Of a stretch of DNA of 22,957 nt, positions 7,193 through 13,799 are shown in pieces. This stretch comes from a virus: positions 1-22,957 of the IMG/VR virus record IMGVR_UViG_3300042368_000371, one strand, 5' to 3'. Each line of letters opens with the position of its first letter. Positions within the stretch are counted from its first letter, which is position 1. The notes beneath the pieces are model-generated. The model saw nothing but the letters and a program-made list of their open reading frames with translations. It was not told where the DNA came from and ran no database searches. A program made the translations under genes and the position numbers.

Positions 7193-7370
7193 TGACTGTT
7201 GCCTCCTGCCTGCTCAGGTAATCGCTCAGGGCTTTGACCGTCTCATAGAGGGGTTTGGATTCCTCTTGCATGAAGCGGTAGACCGTGGCCGGATGCACGC
7301 CTGCATTTTCAGCCACCCTCTTGAGATTGGCATCTTCCAGCCTTTTCTTGATTTGCTCAACAGTCATCAT
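7185..7370 (-). CDS. Small helix-turn-helix DNA-binding protein
   Basis: This 61-residue protein begins MMTVEQIKKRLEDANLKRVA and continues ENAGVHPATVYRFMQEES, a clear helix-turn-helix of the Cro/LacI-like class, with the recognition helix around residues 26-34. The C-terminal helix ETVKALSDYLSRQ is probably a dimerisation surface. It is the first gene of the leftward unit and its 3' end overlaps the primase/helicase by 8 bp. ATG at 7370 is chosen because GAGG sits about 8 bases upstream; ATG at 7367 is an alternative. A longer in-frame start at 8051 would run through the divergent control region and is rejected. It probably binds the inverted repeats at 7373-7475 and regulates both promoters (inference). 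Confidence 0.85.
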   Translation of the reverse strand: MMTVEQIKKRLEDANLKRVAENAGVHPATVYRFMQEESKPLYETVKALSDYLSRQEATVNG

Positions 7371-7405
7371 AATTTGCACCTCTGTAAAAATATTTGCGGG
7401 AGTGC

Positions 7406-7435
7406 TTGAACTATACCCGATTTTGTGTTTACAAT
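7406..7435 (+). promoter_or_regulatory. Rightward promoter candidate
   Basis: TTGAAC (7406-7411) and TACAAT (7430-7435; 5 of 6 to consensus) are separated by 18 bp. This sigma-70-like promoter would drive the Sak4-like gene and the rightward replication block. It is intertwined with the leftward -10 and -35. Confidence 0.5.
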
Positions 7436-7439
7436 GCAA
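7410..7439 (-). promoter_or_regulatory. Leftward promoter candidate
   Basis: On the minus strand, TATAGT (7415-7410) is a good -10 box (5 of 6). It follows TTGCAT (7439-7434), a weak -35, with an 18-bp spacer. It would drive the HTH, primase/helicase and downstream genes. It almost completely overlaps the rightward candidate, so the two polymerases should exclude each other. Confidence 0.5.
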
Positions 7440-7493
7440 GCACACCACAAACAGATTCCCTGACAGTGGTGCAAACAAGAAGGAGAGCCAATC

Positions 7494-8171
7494 ATGGCGA
7501 TCAATTTGAAGACGACCGGAGGCTTGACAGCCAATGGTGTGAAGTTGTTGGTTTATGGGCAGGCTGGGGCTGGCAAGACAACGCTGGTCAAGACTTTGCC
7601 GAATGTGGTGGTGCTGAGTGCTGAGGGTGGTTTGTTGTCCATTCAGGACGCTGATCTGCCCTACATTGAGATCGCCAGCATGGATGATCTGCGCGAGGCT
7701 TATTCCTGGCTGACTTCCAGCGAAGAAGCTGGCGGATTCCAGTCGGTGGCCCTGGACTCGATCAGCGAGATTGCTGAGGTATGCCTGAACACTGAGAAGA
7801 AGGCAAACAAAGATCCTCGGGCCGCCTATGGTGCGATGCAGGAGCAGATGGCCGACATCATCCGCGCCTTCCGTGACCTGCCTGGCAAGCATGTTTACAT
7901 GAGCGCGAAGCTGGAAAAGACGCAGGACGAGATGGGCCGTGTGCTGTATTCGCCCTCTATGCCTGGCAATAAGACTGGCCAGGCTTTGCCTTACTTTTTC
8001 GATGAGGTGCTGGCCCTGCGGGTCGAGCGCGACGCTGAGGGCGTGACGCAACGAGCCCTGATGTGCGACTCGGATGGCCTGTGGCTGGCCAAGGATCGCT
8101 CGGGCAAGCTGTCAGGCTGGGAAGCCCCAGACCTGGGCGCGATCATTGCCAAGATCGGGGGCAAAGCATGA
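7494..8171 (+). CDS. Sak4-like RecA-fold ATPase (single-strand annealing/recombination)
   Basis: This 225-residue protein is an AAA_24/Sak4-type ATPase: a short RecA/Rad51-like core that phages use with an SSB to promote single-strand annealing and recombination-dependent replication. The Walker A motif GQAGAGKTT is at residues 22-30. Walker B lies in FQSVALDSISE at about residue 85. HVYMSAKLEKTQDEMGR and YFFDEVLALRVER are typical of the family. It lacks the N- and C-terminal domains of full-length RecA. AGGAG lies about 8 bases before the ATG at 7494, the first gene after the rightward promoter. It is coupled by ATGA to the next gene and lies close to a DUF669 SSB-like gene and a PD-(D/E)XK nuclease, the usual partners. 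Confidence 0.88.
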   Translation: MAINLKTTGGLTANGVKLLVYGQAGAGKTTLVKTLPNVVVLSAEGGLLSIQDADLPYIEIASMDDLREAYSWLTSSEEAGGFQSVALDSISEIAEVCLNTEKKANKDPRAAYGAMQEQMADIIRAFRDLPGKHVYMSAKLEKTQDEMGRVLYSPSMPGNKTGQALPYFFDEVLALRVERDAEGVTQRALMCDSDGLWLAKDRSGKLSGWEAPDLGAIIAKIGGKA

Positions 8172-8560
8172 TGCAGCCCGACTTGAAAGAACTGTCGCGC
8201 CAGTGGATGGTGCACAAGGCTGACGAGGAAAAGGCAACCGGCGAGCGCCGCAAGATCGAGGACCAGATTGTCAAGCTGTTGGCTGTGGCCGAGAACTTCG
8301 AGGGCACTGAGACTGCGGAGCCAGAGGGCTTTGTGGTGAAGATCTCTGGCCGCATTGATCGCAAGGTCGATGGCGACAAGGTGCAGGAGCTGGCCGCCGA
8401 GTTTGGTTTGACAGACCACTTGGCCAAGCTGTTCCGCTGGAAGCCCGAACTGAACATGGCGATCTGGAAGGCAACAGACGCGACGATTACTGGGCCTTTG
8501 GCCGGTGCAATTACGGCCAAGCCTGGCCGCCCATCTTTCAAAATCATCCCCAAGGAGTAA
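8168..8560 (+). CDS. Hypothetical protein of the recombination block
   Basis: This 130-residue protein is not assigned to a named function. It starts MMQPDLKELSRQWMVHKADE, with a charged helical N-terminus (residues 1-38), then a beta-rich middle (GFVVKISGRIDRKVDGDKVQ), a helical part (LAAEFGLTDHLAKLFRWKPE) and a GRPSFKIIP end. Similar small proteins often sit between Sak4-like and DUF669 genes in phages, so a role as an accessory to the ATPase or SSB is plausible. It overlaps the previous gene by 4 bp (ATGA at 8168); ATG at 8171 is an equally possible start. The ribosome binding site of the next gene lies inside its 3' end. Confidence 0.75.
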   Translation: MMQPDLKELSRQWMVHKADEEKATGERRKIEDQIVKLLAVAENFEGTETAEPEGFVVKISGRIDRKVDGDKVQELAAEFGLTDHLAKLFRWKPELNMAIWKATDATITGPLAGAITAKPGRPSFKIIPKE

Positions 8561-8565
8561 ATATC

Positions 8566-9072
8566 ATGGCATTTCTCAACGAAGCATTTGACGTCAACGA
8601 ACTGCCCCAGGGCACTGGTGGAAACTTTGACCCGCTGCCAGCTGGTTGGTACACGGTGACGATCACGCAGGCTGAGCTGAAGGACACCAAGGCAGGCAAT
8701 GGCCAGTACATCAAGCTGCGCTACGACGTGACGGGCCCGACCCATCAAGGCCGTGTGGTGTTTGGCAACCTGAACATCAAAAACCCGAACCAGAAGGCCG
8801 AGGAGATTGGCCGCCAGCAGCTGGGGGACATCATGCGTGCGATCGGCTTGGCCAAGGTCACGGACACCGACCAGTTGATTGGCAACAGTCTGTCGATCAA
8901 GCTGGATGTGAAGAACGACGCGCAGTACGGCGCCAGCAACGAGGTGAAGGGCTTCAAGTCTATGTCTGGAAGTGCTGCACCAGCTGCCGCTGCTGTGCCG
9001 CCTTTTGTGAAGCAGGCTGAGGCTGCTCAGGCTGCCACCGCCAAGGCCGCGCCGCCTTGGGCTAAGAAGTAA
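8566..9072 (+). CDS. DUF669-family, SSB-like protein
   Basis: This 168-residue protein matches the DUF669 family of phage proteins, thought to be OB-fold single-strand DNA-binding proteins that work with Sak4-like or RecT-type recombinases. The core shows FDPLPAGWYTVTITQAELK, then GNGQYIKLRYDV and GRVVFGNLNIKNPNQKA, ending with a helical RQQLGDIMRAIGLAKV. The C-terminal 35 residues are a flexible Ala/Pro-rich tail ending PPWAKK. This differs from the acidic tip of bacterial SSB but is common in phage SSB-like proteins. AAGGAG lies 8 bases upstream of the ATG at 8566. A hairpin follows the gene. The family assignment is confident; the biochemical role is from family knowledge. Confidence 0.88.
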   Translation: MAFLNEAFDVNELPQGTGGNFDPLPAGWYTVTITQAELKDTKAGNGQYIKLRYDVTGPTHQGRVVFGNLNIKNPNQKAEEIGRQQLGDIMRAIGLAKVTDTDQLIGNSLSIKLDVKNDAQYGASNEVKGFKSMSGSAAPAAAAVPPFVKQAEAAQAATAKAAPPWAKK

Positions 9073-9075
9073 GCG

Positions 9076-9108
9076 AAAAAAATGCCCAGGCTGTTGAGGG
9101 CCTGGGCA
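9076..9108 (-). terminator. GC-rich hairpin with leftward T-run (terminator-like)
   Basis: TGCCCAGGC (9083-9091) pairs exactly with GCCTGGGCA (9100-9108) around an 8-base loop. An A7 run (9076-9082) precedes the stem, so on the minus strand the stem is followed by T7, the form of an intrinsic terminator for leftward transcription. In the rightward direction it is followed only by AAATT, so it would be at most a weak attenuator or an mRNA-processing or stabilising hairpin. Confidence 0.5.
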
Positions 9109-9129
9109 AATTCTCAAAGGAGAAACAAT

Positions 9130-10158
9130 ATGAAGATTCCCGAGTCAGAGCATACCATCCAGGCCTTGATTGACAAAGCGCATGAGGCCAAGAAGGAGGA
9201 GCCGCGCCCTCACATGGGAGCCAGTGGCCTGGGCCACCCTTGCGACCGTTGGCTGTGGTTATCGTTCCGCTGGGCGGTGCAGCCGTCTTTTCCTGGCCGG
9301 ATCCTGCGATTGTTCCGCCGTGGACAGAATGAGGAGGCCACGATCATCAGCGACCTGCGTGCAATCGGCATGGATGTGCGCAAGGTGTCGAGCCAGCACC
9401 GTGTTGACTTTGGCAGCCATGTGTCGGGAAGCCTTGACGCGATCATCGACTCTGGCGTGCCTGAAGCGCCGAAGACCAAGCACGTGGCCGAGTTCAAGAC
9501 GCACAGCAAGAAGTCGTTTGATGCTCTGGTGAAGGATGGCGTGGAGAAGTCAAAGCCCGAGCATTTTGTGCAGATGCAGGTCTACATGGCCGGGACTGGC
9601 CTGGACCGTGCGCTGTATCTGGCCGTGTGCAAGGACGATGACCGGATTCACACCGAGCGTGTGAAGTTCGACAAGGATGTGGCGCTGCCTGCCATTGCGC
9701 GTGGCCAGCGCATTGCCCTGAGTGACCGGATGCCGGAGCCGTTGAGCGCTGATCCGAGCTGGTATCAGTGCAAGTTCTGTGATGGCCACGACCAGTGCTT
9801 TGGGAGCAAGACGACCAAGCATGTGAACTGCCGAACCTGCGCGATGGCGACCCCGTTGTCGGACTCGACCTGGCACTGCGCCAAGTGGGATGATGTGATT
9901 CCGGTGGATGCCCAGCGTACAGGCTGCGAGGGCCATGTCCTGCACCCTGACCTGGTGCCGTGGCAGCGCAAGGATGGGCCGGACGAGTTCACCGCCGTGT
10001 ATGAGATCAATGGCACGACTGTGGCCAATGGCGATCCTGAGATCGAGGGCGTGTTCAGTTCGCGTGAGCTGCTGGCCAATGCTGCCGCCTGCGCTGATAA
10101 GGGCTGGACGCAACTGCACGACATGCGCAAGCAATTTGGTGGAAGGGTGGTGGGTTGA
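9130..10158 (+). CDS. PD-(D/E)XK nuclease with Cas4/AddB-like Cys cluster
   Basis: This 342-residue protein looks like a PD-(D/E)XK exonuclease. Catalytic residues are Asp103 in SGSLDAIID and Glu121 and Lys123 in VAEFKTHSK, followed by the Q148-x-Q150 helix (HFVQMQVYM) seen in RecB/Cas4-type nucleases. Cys38 in GLGHPCDRW plus Cys214, Cys217 and Cys223 (CKFCDGHDQC) resembles the four-cysteine Fe-S arrangement of Cas4/AddB. Cys234 and Cys237 (CRTC) form an extra pair. The last 100 residues carry a further module with WHCAKWDDVIPVDAQRTGCEGH. It probably resects DNA ends for the Sak4-like ATPase and SSB. ATG at 9130 has AAGGAGA 6 bases upstream; an upstream in-frame ATG at 9082 lies within the hairpin and is rejected. 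Confidence 0.85.
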   Translation: MKIPESEHTIQALIDKAHEAKKEEPRPHMGASGLGHPCDRWLWLSFRWAVQPSFPGRILRLFRRGQNEEATIISDLRAIGMDVRKVSSQHRVDFGSHVSGSLDAIIDSGVPEAPKTKHVAEFKTHSKKSFDALVKDGVEKSKPEHFVQMQVYMAGTGLDRALYLAVCKDDDRIHTERVKFDKDVALPAIARGQRIALSDRMPEPLSADPSWYQCKFCDGHDQCFGSKTTKHVNCRTCAMATPLSDSTWHCAKWDDVIPVDAQRTGCEGHVLHPDLVPWQRKDGPDEFTAVYEINGTTVANGDPEIEGVFSSRELLANAAACADKGWTQLHDMRKQFGGRVVG

Positions 10159-11750
10159 TGCTGCGTGAATACCAACAGCGCACCATCGACCAGCTGTATG
10201 CCTGGTTCGAGGCCGGTGGCCTGGGCAATCCCTGCCTGGTGCTGCCGACTGGATCTGGCAAGAGCCACATTGTGGCCGCGCTGTGCAAGGACGCCTTGCA
10301 GAACTGGCCTGAAACCCGTGTGCTGATGCTGACCCATGTCAAGGAGCTGATCGAGCAGAACGCTGAGAAGATGCGCCAGCACTGGCCTGGTGCGCCGATG
10401 GGGATCTACAGCGCCAGTATTGGCCGCAAGGACTTGGGAGAGCCGATCACGTTTGCTGGGATTCAGTCGGTGCGGAGCAAGGCGCGAGAGCTGGGGCATA
10501 TTGACCTGGTGATCATTGACGAGTGCCACCTGGTCAACCACAAAGATGGGGGCGGTTATCGCAAGCTGCTGGCCGAGCTGAAAGCGATCAACCCGAGCCT
10601 GCGCGTGATTGGCCTGACGGCCACGCCGTACCGCTTGGGGCATGGCCTGATAACCGACAAGCCTGCGATGTTTGATGACCTGCTGACGCCTGTGAGCATC
10701 GAGGAGCTGGTGTTCAAGGGGTATCTGTCCACGCTGCGCTCGAAGATCACCAAGGCCAAGCTGGATGTCACTGGTGTGAAGAAGCGCGGAGGTGAGTTCA
10801 TCGAATCCGAGCTGCAAGCTGCTGTGGACACGGACGACCAAAACCACGCTGTCGTGCGCGAGGTGATGGCCCTGGCCGGTGAGCGCAAGGCGTGGTTGTT
10901 CTTTTGCGCCGGTGTGCAGCACGCGCAGCACGTGGCCGAAGCCCTGCGCCAGCAGGGGGTGGCTGCTGAGTGTGTGACTGGTGAAACACCGAAGAAGGAG
11001 CGCGAGCGCATCCTGACCGACTTCAAGGCTGGGCGACTGCGTGCGCTGACGAACGCGAATGTGCTGACCACCGGGTTTGATTACCCCGATATCGACCTGG
11101 TGGCCATGCTGCGCCCTACGATGAGCGCCAGCCTTTATGTGCAGATGGCTGGCCGTGGCATGAGGGTCAAGAGCCACACCGATCACTGCCTGGTGCTGGA
11201 CTTTGCTGGCGTGGTGGAGACCCATGGCCCGATCACGAATGTGCAGCCGCCGAAGAAGTCGAGCAGCGATGGTGAGGGCGAAGCACCGGTGAAGGTGTGC
11301 GACCACTGTGGGGAGCTGGTGCACATCTCGATGATGACTTGCCCGTCGTGCGGTGAGCAGTTTCCTGAGCCTGTGAAGAAGGCGATGGTGTTGCGAAATG
11401 ACGACATCATGGGGCTGGAAGGCAAGGAGCTGGAGGTGAGCAGCTGGGCCTGGCGTGAGCATACGAGCCGAGCGTCTGGCATCAAAATGCTGGCGGTGAC
11501 GTACTACGGGGGGCTGAGTGACCCGCCGATCACTGAATACTTGCCGATCATGCACGAAGGTTACGCTGGCCAGAGGGCGATGGGCCTGCTGCTGAGTATT
11601 GCAAACAGCGCAAGCATTGTGCCGGGTGGCTTGAATGTGCAGACCATGATCGAGATGGTGCAGAACATGAACAACGCCACGCCGCCGAAGCTGATTGAAT
11701 ATCGCAAGGACGGGAAATTTTTTAGAGTGATGAAAAGGAGTTGGGAATGA
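10158..11750 (+). CDS. SF2 DEAD/DEAH-type helicase (RadD-like) with zinc finger
   Basis: This 530-residue protein is a superfamily 2 helicase. Visible motifs are the Q-like LREYQQRTIDQLY, Walker A PTGSGKS at 30-36, motif II DECH (LVIIDECHLVN, about 120), motif III LTATPYRLG, motif IV-like KAWLFFCAGVQHAQHV, motif V TTGFDYPDIDLV and motif VI YVQMAGRGMR. After the second RecA domain comes a CDHCGELVHI...CPSCGEQ four-cysteine zinc finger and a C-terminal domain with WAWREHTS and VTYYGG. The order resembles RadD and phage recombination helicases, which act on forks or strand-exchange intermediates. It starts at ATG 10158, overlapping the nuclease stop by 1 bp (TGATG), so the two are likely co-translated. 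Confidence 0.9.
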   Translation: MLREYQQRTIDQLYAWFEAGGLGNPCLVLPTGSGKSHIVAALCKDALQNWPETRVLMLTHVKELIEQNAEKMRQHWPGAPMGIYSASIGRKDLGEPITFAGIQSVRSKARELGHIDLVIIDECHLVNHKDGGGYRKLLAELKAINPSLRVIGLTATPYRLGHGLITDKPAMFDDLLTPVSIEELVFKGYLSTLRSKITKAKLDVTGVKKRGGEFIESELQAAVDTDDQNHAVVREVMALAGERKAWLFFCAGVQHAQHVAEALRQQGVAAECVTGETPKKERERILTDFKAGRLRALTNANVLTTGFDYPDIDLVAMLRPTMSASLYVQMAGRGMRVKSHTDHCLVLDFAGVVETHGPITNVQPPKKSSSDGEGEAPVKVCDHCGELVHISMMTCPSCGEQFPEPVKKAMVLRNDDIMGLEGKELEVSSWAWREHTSRASGIKMLAVTYYGGLSDPPITEYLPIMHEGYAGQRAMGLLLSIANSASIVPGGLNVQTMIEMVQNMNNATPPKLIEYRKDGKFFRVMKRSWE

Positions 11751-11893
11751 TTGATGAACTGGTGAAGGCGCAGAAGCTGCGCGTGTGTGATCTGTGCAAG
11801 GTGGCCAAGGAGCCGAGGGGCGGTGTCGAGCTGCGTGCGAAGTGGCACTGTGCCCGGTGCTGGGTGAAGGCAATGCAAAGGGGGCTGAAATGA
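11747..11893 (+). CDS. 48-residue CxxC-CxxC zinc-ribbon-like protein
   Basis: This short gene starts with an ATGA overlap with the helicase and ends with an ATGA overlap with the next gene. The protein MIDELVKAQKLRVCDLCKVA has Cys14 and Cys17. The second half (WHCARCW) has His34, Cys35 and Cys38. Two CxxC pairs about 18 residues apart make a small zinc ribbon likely. No function is recognised. The overlaps on both sides and the paired cysteines argue for a real gene. Confidence 0.65.
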   Translation: MIDELVKAQKLRVCDLCKVAKEPRGGVELRAKWHCARCWVKAMQRGLK

Positions 11894-12084
11894 GCAGGCC
11901 ACCCGAACCCGAGTTCCTGGTCCAGTGGCGCGAGTGGGATCGCGCTGGGCCACCGCGCTGCTGCCACACGTGCGAGAACTATGGCAACGATGGGATGTGT
12001 GTGGAGTTCTTCATGAAGCCGCCAGCAGAGTTTGCCGAGGCTGTGGGCGAATGCCCGAAGTGGATGCTGGAGATCCCGTTTTGA
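11890..12084 (+). CDS. Small cysteine-rich hypothetical protein
   Basis: This 64-residue protein starts MSRPPEPEFLVQWREWDRAG and then has CCHTCENYGNDGMCVEFF and GECPKWMLEIPF. Five cysteines at roughly CC-x2-C-x8-C-x16-C suggest a metal site or a disulfide-linked fold. This pattern, with a closing CPxW, is seen in several small phage proteins, but I cannot name a function. It is linked by ATGA to the zinc-ribbon gene before it and shares a 4-bp TTGA overlap with the VRR-NUC gene. Confidence 0.7.
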   Translation: MSRPPEPEFLVQWREWDRAGPPRCCHTCENYGNDGMCVEFFMKPPAEFAEAVGECPKWMLEIPF

Positions 12085-12437
12085 CCGCCGAGCGCATACC
12101 CACCGAGCATGAGGAGCAGCGCGAGGTGGTGCGCTGGTTTCGCCAGACTTACAAAGGGGTGCGGATCTTTGCCATCCCGAACGGTGGAGCGCGAAGCCCT
12201 GCCACCGCTGGCCGCCTGAAAGCCGAGGGCGTTTCCTCTGGTGTGCCTGATCTGTTTGTGCCTGCTTGGGGGCTGTGGGTGGAGATGAAGCGCACGAAGG
12301 GTGGCGCGGTCAGTGCCGAGCAAAAGGACTGGATCAAATACCTCGAAGAAGTGGGTTATTGTGTTAAAGTGTGCAAAGGTGCTGAAACTGCAAAAGGGCA
12401 GATTCAGGCCTTTGTAACCATCAAAAATTTGGAGTAA
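12081..12437 (+). CDS. VRR-NUC domain nuclease
   Basis: This 118-residue protein is a standalone VRR-NUC nuclease of the PD-(D/E)XK superfamily, a family of structure-specific nucleases related to the FAN1 C-terminus. Motifs are EHEEQREVVRWFRQ, FAIPNGGARSPATAGRLKAE, GVPDLFVP (catalytic Asp) and LWVEMKRTKGG (the E-x-K pair), then SAEQKDWIKYLEEVGY. Phage members may resolve branched DNA. I chose TTG at 12081 because it gives the 4-bp TTGA overlap typical of this operon and has GGAG about 8 bases upstream. An in-frame ATG at 12051 adds ten residues and is the alternative. The domain itself begins after both starts. Confidence 0.85.
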   Translation: MTAERIPTEHEEQREVVRWFRQTYKGVRIFAIPNGGARSPATAGRLKAEGVSSGVPDLFVPAWGLWVEMKRTKGGAVSAEQKDWIKYLEEVGYCVKVCKGAETAKGQIQAFVTIKNLE

Positions 12438-12440
12438 AAA

Positions 12441-12680
12441 ATGAGCACACGCATTTACCTGGTCACGGATGTGGAGACCAACAAGCACCGCCTGATTCGC
12501 GCAAGCAACCAGGCCCAAGCCATCAAGTACGCCGCCCAGACCCGTTTCGACATTGAGGTGGCTGGCCAGGATGATCTGGTGAGCCTGCTGACTGGTGGCA
12601 CGGCTATCGAGCTGGCCGGAGCTGGCGCGACGATGGACATGTTTGAGGAGACGATCGCCAACGCCGGGGGGACTGACTGA
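12441..12680 (+). CDS. Hypothetical phage protein
   Basis: This 79-residue protein begins MSTRIYLVTDVETNKHRLIR and continues ASNQAQAIKYAAQTRFDIEV and AGQDDLVSLLTGGTAIELAG. The pattern of two beta strands, a helix and a strand suggests a small alpha/beta fold. Similar proteins occur in other Burkholderiales phages, but no function is known to me. It has GGAG 6 bases upstream of the ATG, lies 3 bp after the VRR-NUC gene, and its stop overlaps the RHH gene start by 1 bp (TGATG). Confidence 0.75.
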   Translation: MSTRIYLVTDVETNKHRLIRASNQAQAIKYAAQTRFDIEVAGQDDLVSLLTGGTAIELAGAGATMDMFEETIANAGGTD

Positions 12681-12847
12681 TGCCGACCGACAAGATCAAA
12701 GACCGCTACATGACGTTGCGGCTACCTGCGGATGTGGAGATCGAGCTGCGGAAGATGGCCGAGGAGAACACCCGCACGCTGGCCGCGCAGATCCTGCACT
12801 GCATCAAGCTGGAACTGGCACGCCAGTCTGAGAAGGTGAAAGCATGA
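12680..12847 (+). CDS. Arc-like ribbon-helix-helix protein
   Basis: This 55-residue protein (MPTDKIKDRYMTLRLPADVE, then IELRKMAEENTRTLAAQILH) has the Arc/MetJ ribbon-helix-helix layout: a short beta strand with alternating residues (YMTLRLP) that would enter the DNA major groove as a dimer, then two helices. It probably represses or modulates phage promoters. The extended -10 promoter at 13800 is one candidate target. It overlaps both neighbours (TGATG and ATGA). The fold call is good; the target is unknown. Confidence 0.8.
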   Translation: MPTDKIKDRYMTLRLPADVEIELRKMAEENTRTLAAQILHCIKLELARQSEKVKA

Positions 12848-13290
12848 CGAACTACGAACGCACTGAGGCCTGGTTGAAGGCCTGCGGCAAAGAGCCTGAC
12901 ACCGAGAATCTGTCTGTGCAGATCGGCTGCCACCTGGAGGAGTTCTGCGAGTTCTTGGGGGCGCTGCGAAGCGACTCTGAGGGCTACGGCAAGCTGTTGG
13001 AGCGCACGCGCACGGATCTGGAATGGTTCGCTGGCAAGCTGAAGCGCCGAGAGCAGTTTGTTTACATCCCGGTGCACTTGCGCACCGATGCGCTGGACGC
13101 GCTGTGCGATACCGAGGTCACTGGCAATGGTGTGGCTTATATGGCAGGCATGGACAAGCCTGGGGCCGATCGTGCTGTGCTGGACTCCAACGACGCCAAG
13201 CTGGTCGATGGCAAGCCTGTGATTCTCGAAGGCGGGAAGATCGGCAAGCCAGAGGGCTGGAAAGCGCCAGACATTCGGGGGTTTGTGTGA
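12844..13290 (+). CDS. MazG-like nucleotide pyrophosphohydrolase
   Basis: This 148-residue protein looks like a phage all-alpha NTP pyrophosphohydrolase of the MazG/PRA-PH superfamily, which hydrolyses (d)NTPs to monophosphates. CHLEEFCEFLGAL contains the EExxE metal motif. ALDALCDTEVTGNGVAYMAG provides the second acidic cluster. The C-terminal LVDGKPVILEGGKIGKPEGW and APDI are characteristic of phage members, in which this tail follows a SNxxK-like stretch (here LDSNDAK). It could tune nucleotide or ppGpp pools, or remove unwanted dNTPs if the genome carries modified bases. It starts at ATG 12844 (ATGA overlap) and ends in a GTGA overlap with the next gene. Confidence 0.85.
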   Translation: MTNYERTEAWLKACGKEPDTENLSVQIGCHLEEFCEFLGALRSDSEGYGKLLERTRTDLEWFAGKLKRREQFVYIPVHLRTDALDALCDTEVTGNGVAYMAGMDKPGADRAVLDSNDAKLVDGKPVILEGGKIGKPEGWKAPDIRGFV

Positions 13291-13784
13291 GGAAGGCCGG
13301 GAAGAAAAGCCCGGCCCAAAGGCCGAAGCGCTACACGATTCTCGACGAGATGATGGCCAGCCCGACCGAGCCGCTGCCACTGGCCTGGAAAACGTACCAG
13401 CTCACCAGGATGTACGAGGGTCTGGCCGCTATGGAAAAAGCGCCAAGCCCTACCACGGACGACTGGCGGGTGGTGTCGGATGCGGTCAACCTGATGGAGA
13501 CCCTGATCGAGACCATGCAAGTGTGCGAGGACAGTTCTGGCCTGCTGATGGACGCCATCACCGCTATGGCCCATGCTGGCCGCCGCAACACTGCCGGTGG
13601 CGCGATCCGGCTGGATGGTGCTGGCATCCAGGCCGTGCGTGCTGTGCTGGAGGACTACGCCGCTCTGCTGGATGTGCTGCCTGCAAGGGCCATGATTCGC
13701 TGCCACCGCCTGACTGAGAAGCGCCTGCATGAGCTGCTGGATGGGAAGCGCAAACCGCATGATGTGGAGATCACTGCGATATAA
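13287..13784 (+). CDS. Hypothetical phage protein (GTG start)
   Basis: This 165-residue protein has a basic N-terminus (VRKAGKKSPAQRPKRYTI) and is otherwise helical, with LAWKTYQLTRMYEGLAAM, DDWRVVSDAVNLMETLIETM and ALLDVLPARAMIRCHR. It resembles a group of uncharacterised Burkholderiales phage proteins found near nucleotide-metabolism genes, with a positively charged N-terminus and a helical bundle. The GTG at 13287 gives a 4-bp GTGA overlap and fits the operon, whereas longer starts would bury it in the MazG-like gene. It ends the first rightward gene cluster, followed by a promoter candidate. The function is unknown. Confidence 0.75.
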   Translation: MRKAGKKSPAQRPKRYTILDEMMASPTEPLPLAWKTYQLTRMYEGLAAMEKAPSPTTDDWRVVSDAVNLMETLIETMQVCEDSSGLLMDAITAMAHAGRRNTAGGAIRLDGAGIQAVRAVLEDYAALLDVLPARAMIRCHRLTEKRLHELLDGKRKPHDVEITAI

Positions 13785-13799
13785 GGGTTTGTCCCATGT

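Larger units (their letters stand above)
7373..7475. repeat. Nested inverted repeats in divergent control region (operator candidates)
   Basis: An inner exact inverted repeat has GTGCTTG at 7402-7408 and CAAGCAC at 7437-7443, tightly flanking both promoter cores. An outer exact inverted repeat has TTTGCACC at 7373-7380 and GGTGCAAA at 7468-7475, lying close to the two ribosome binding sites. The two pairs share nearly the same centre, at about 7423. They are plausible operators for the HTH protein encoded next door. Confidence 0.5.

Noticed and set aside
7185-8051. Extended HTH protein starting at 8051
   Set aside because: The extension runs antisense through the Sak4-like gene and the divergent promoter region, and its product is unlike a folded protein. 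The 61-residue HTH has its own ribosome binding site.
9765-11969. Very long minus-strand open frame (734 codons) opposite the helicase
   Set aside because: The product is His/Arg/Gln-rich without motifs, while the plus strand has all SF2 helicase motifs. It is a codon-bias shadow.
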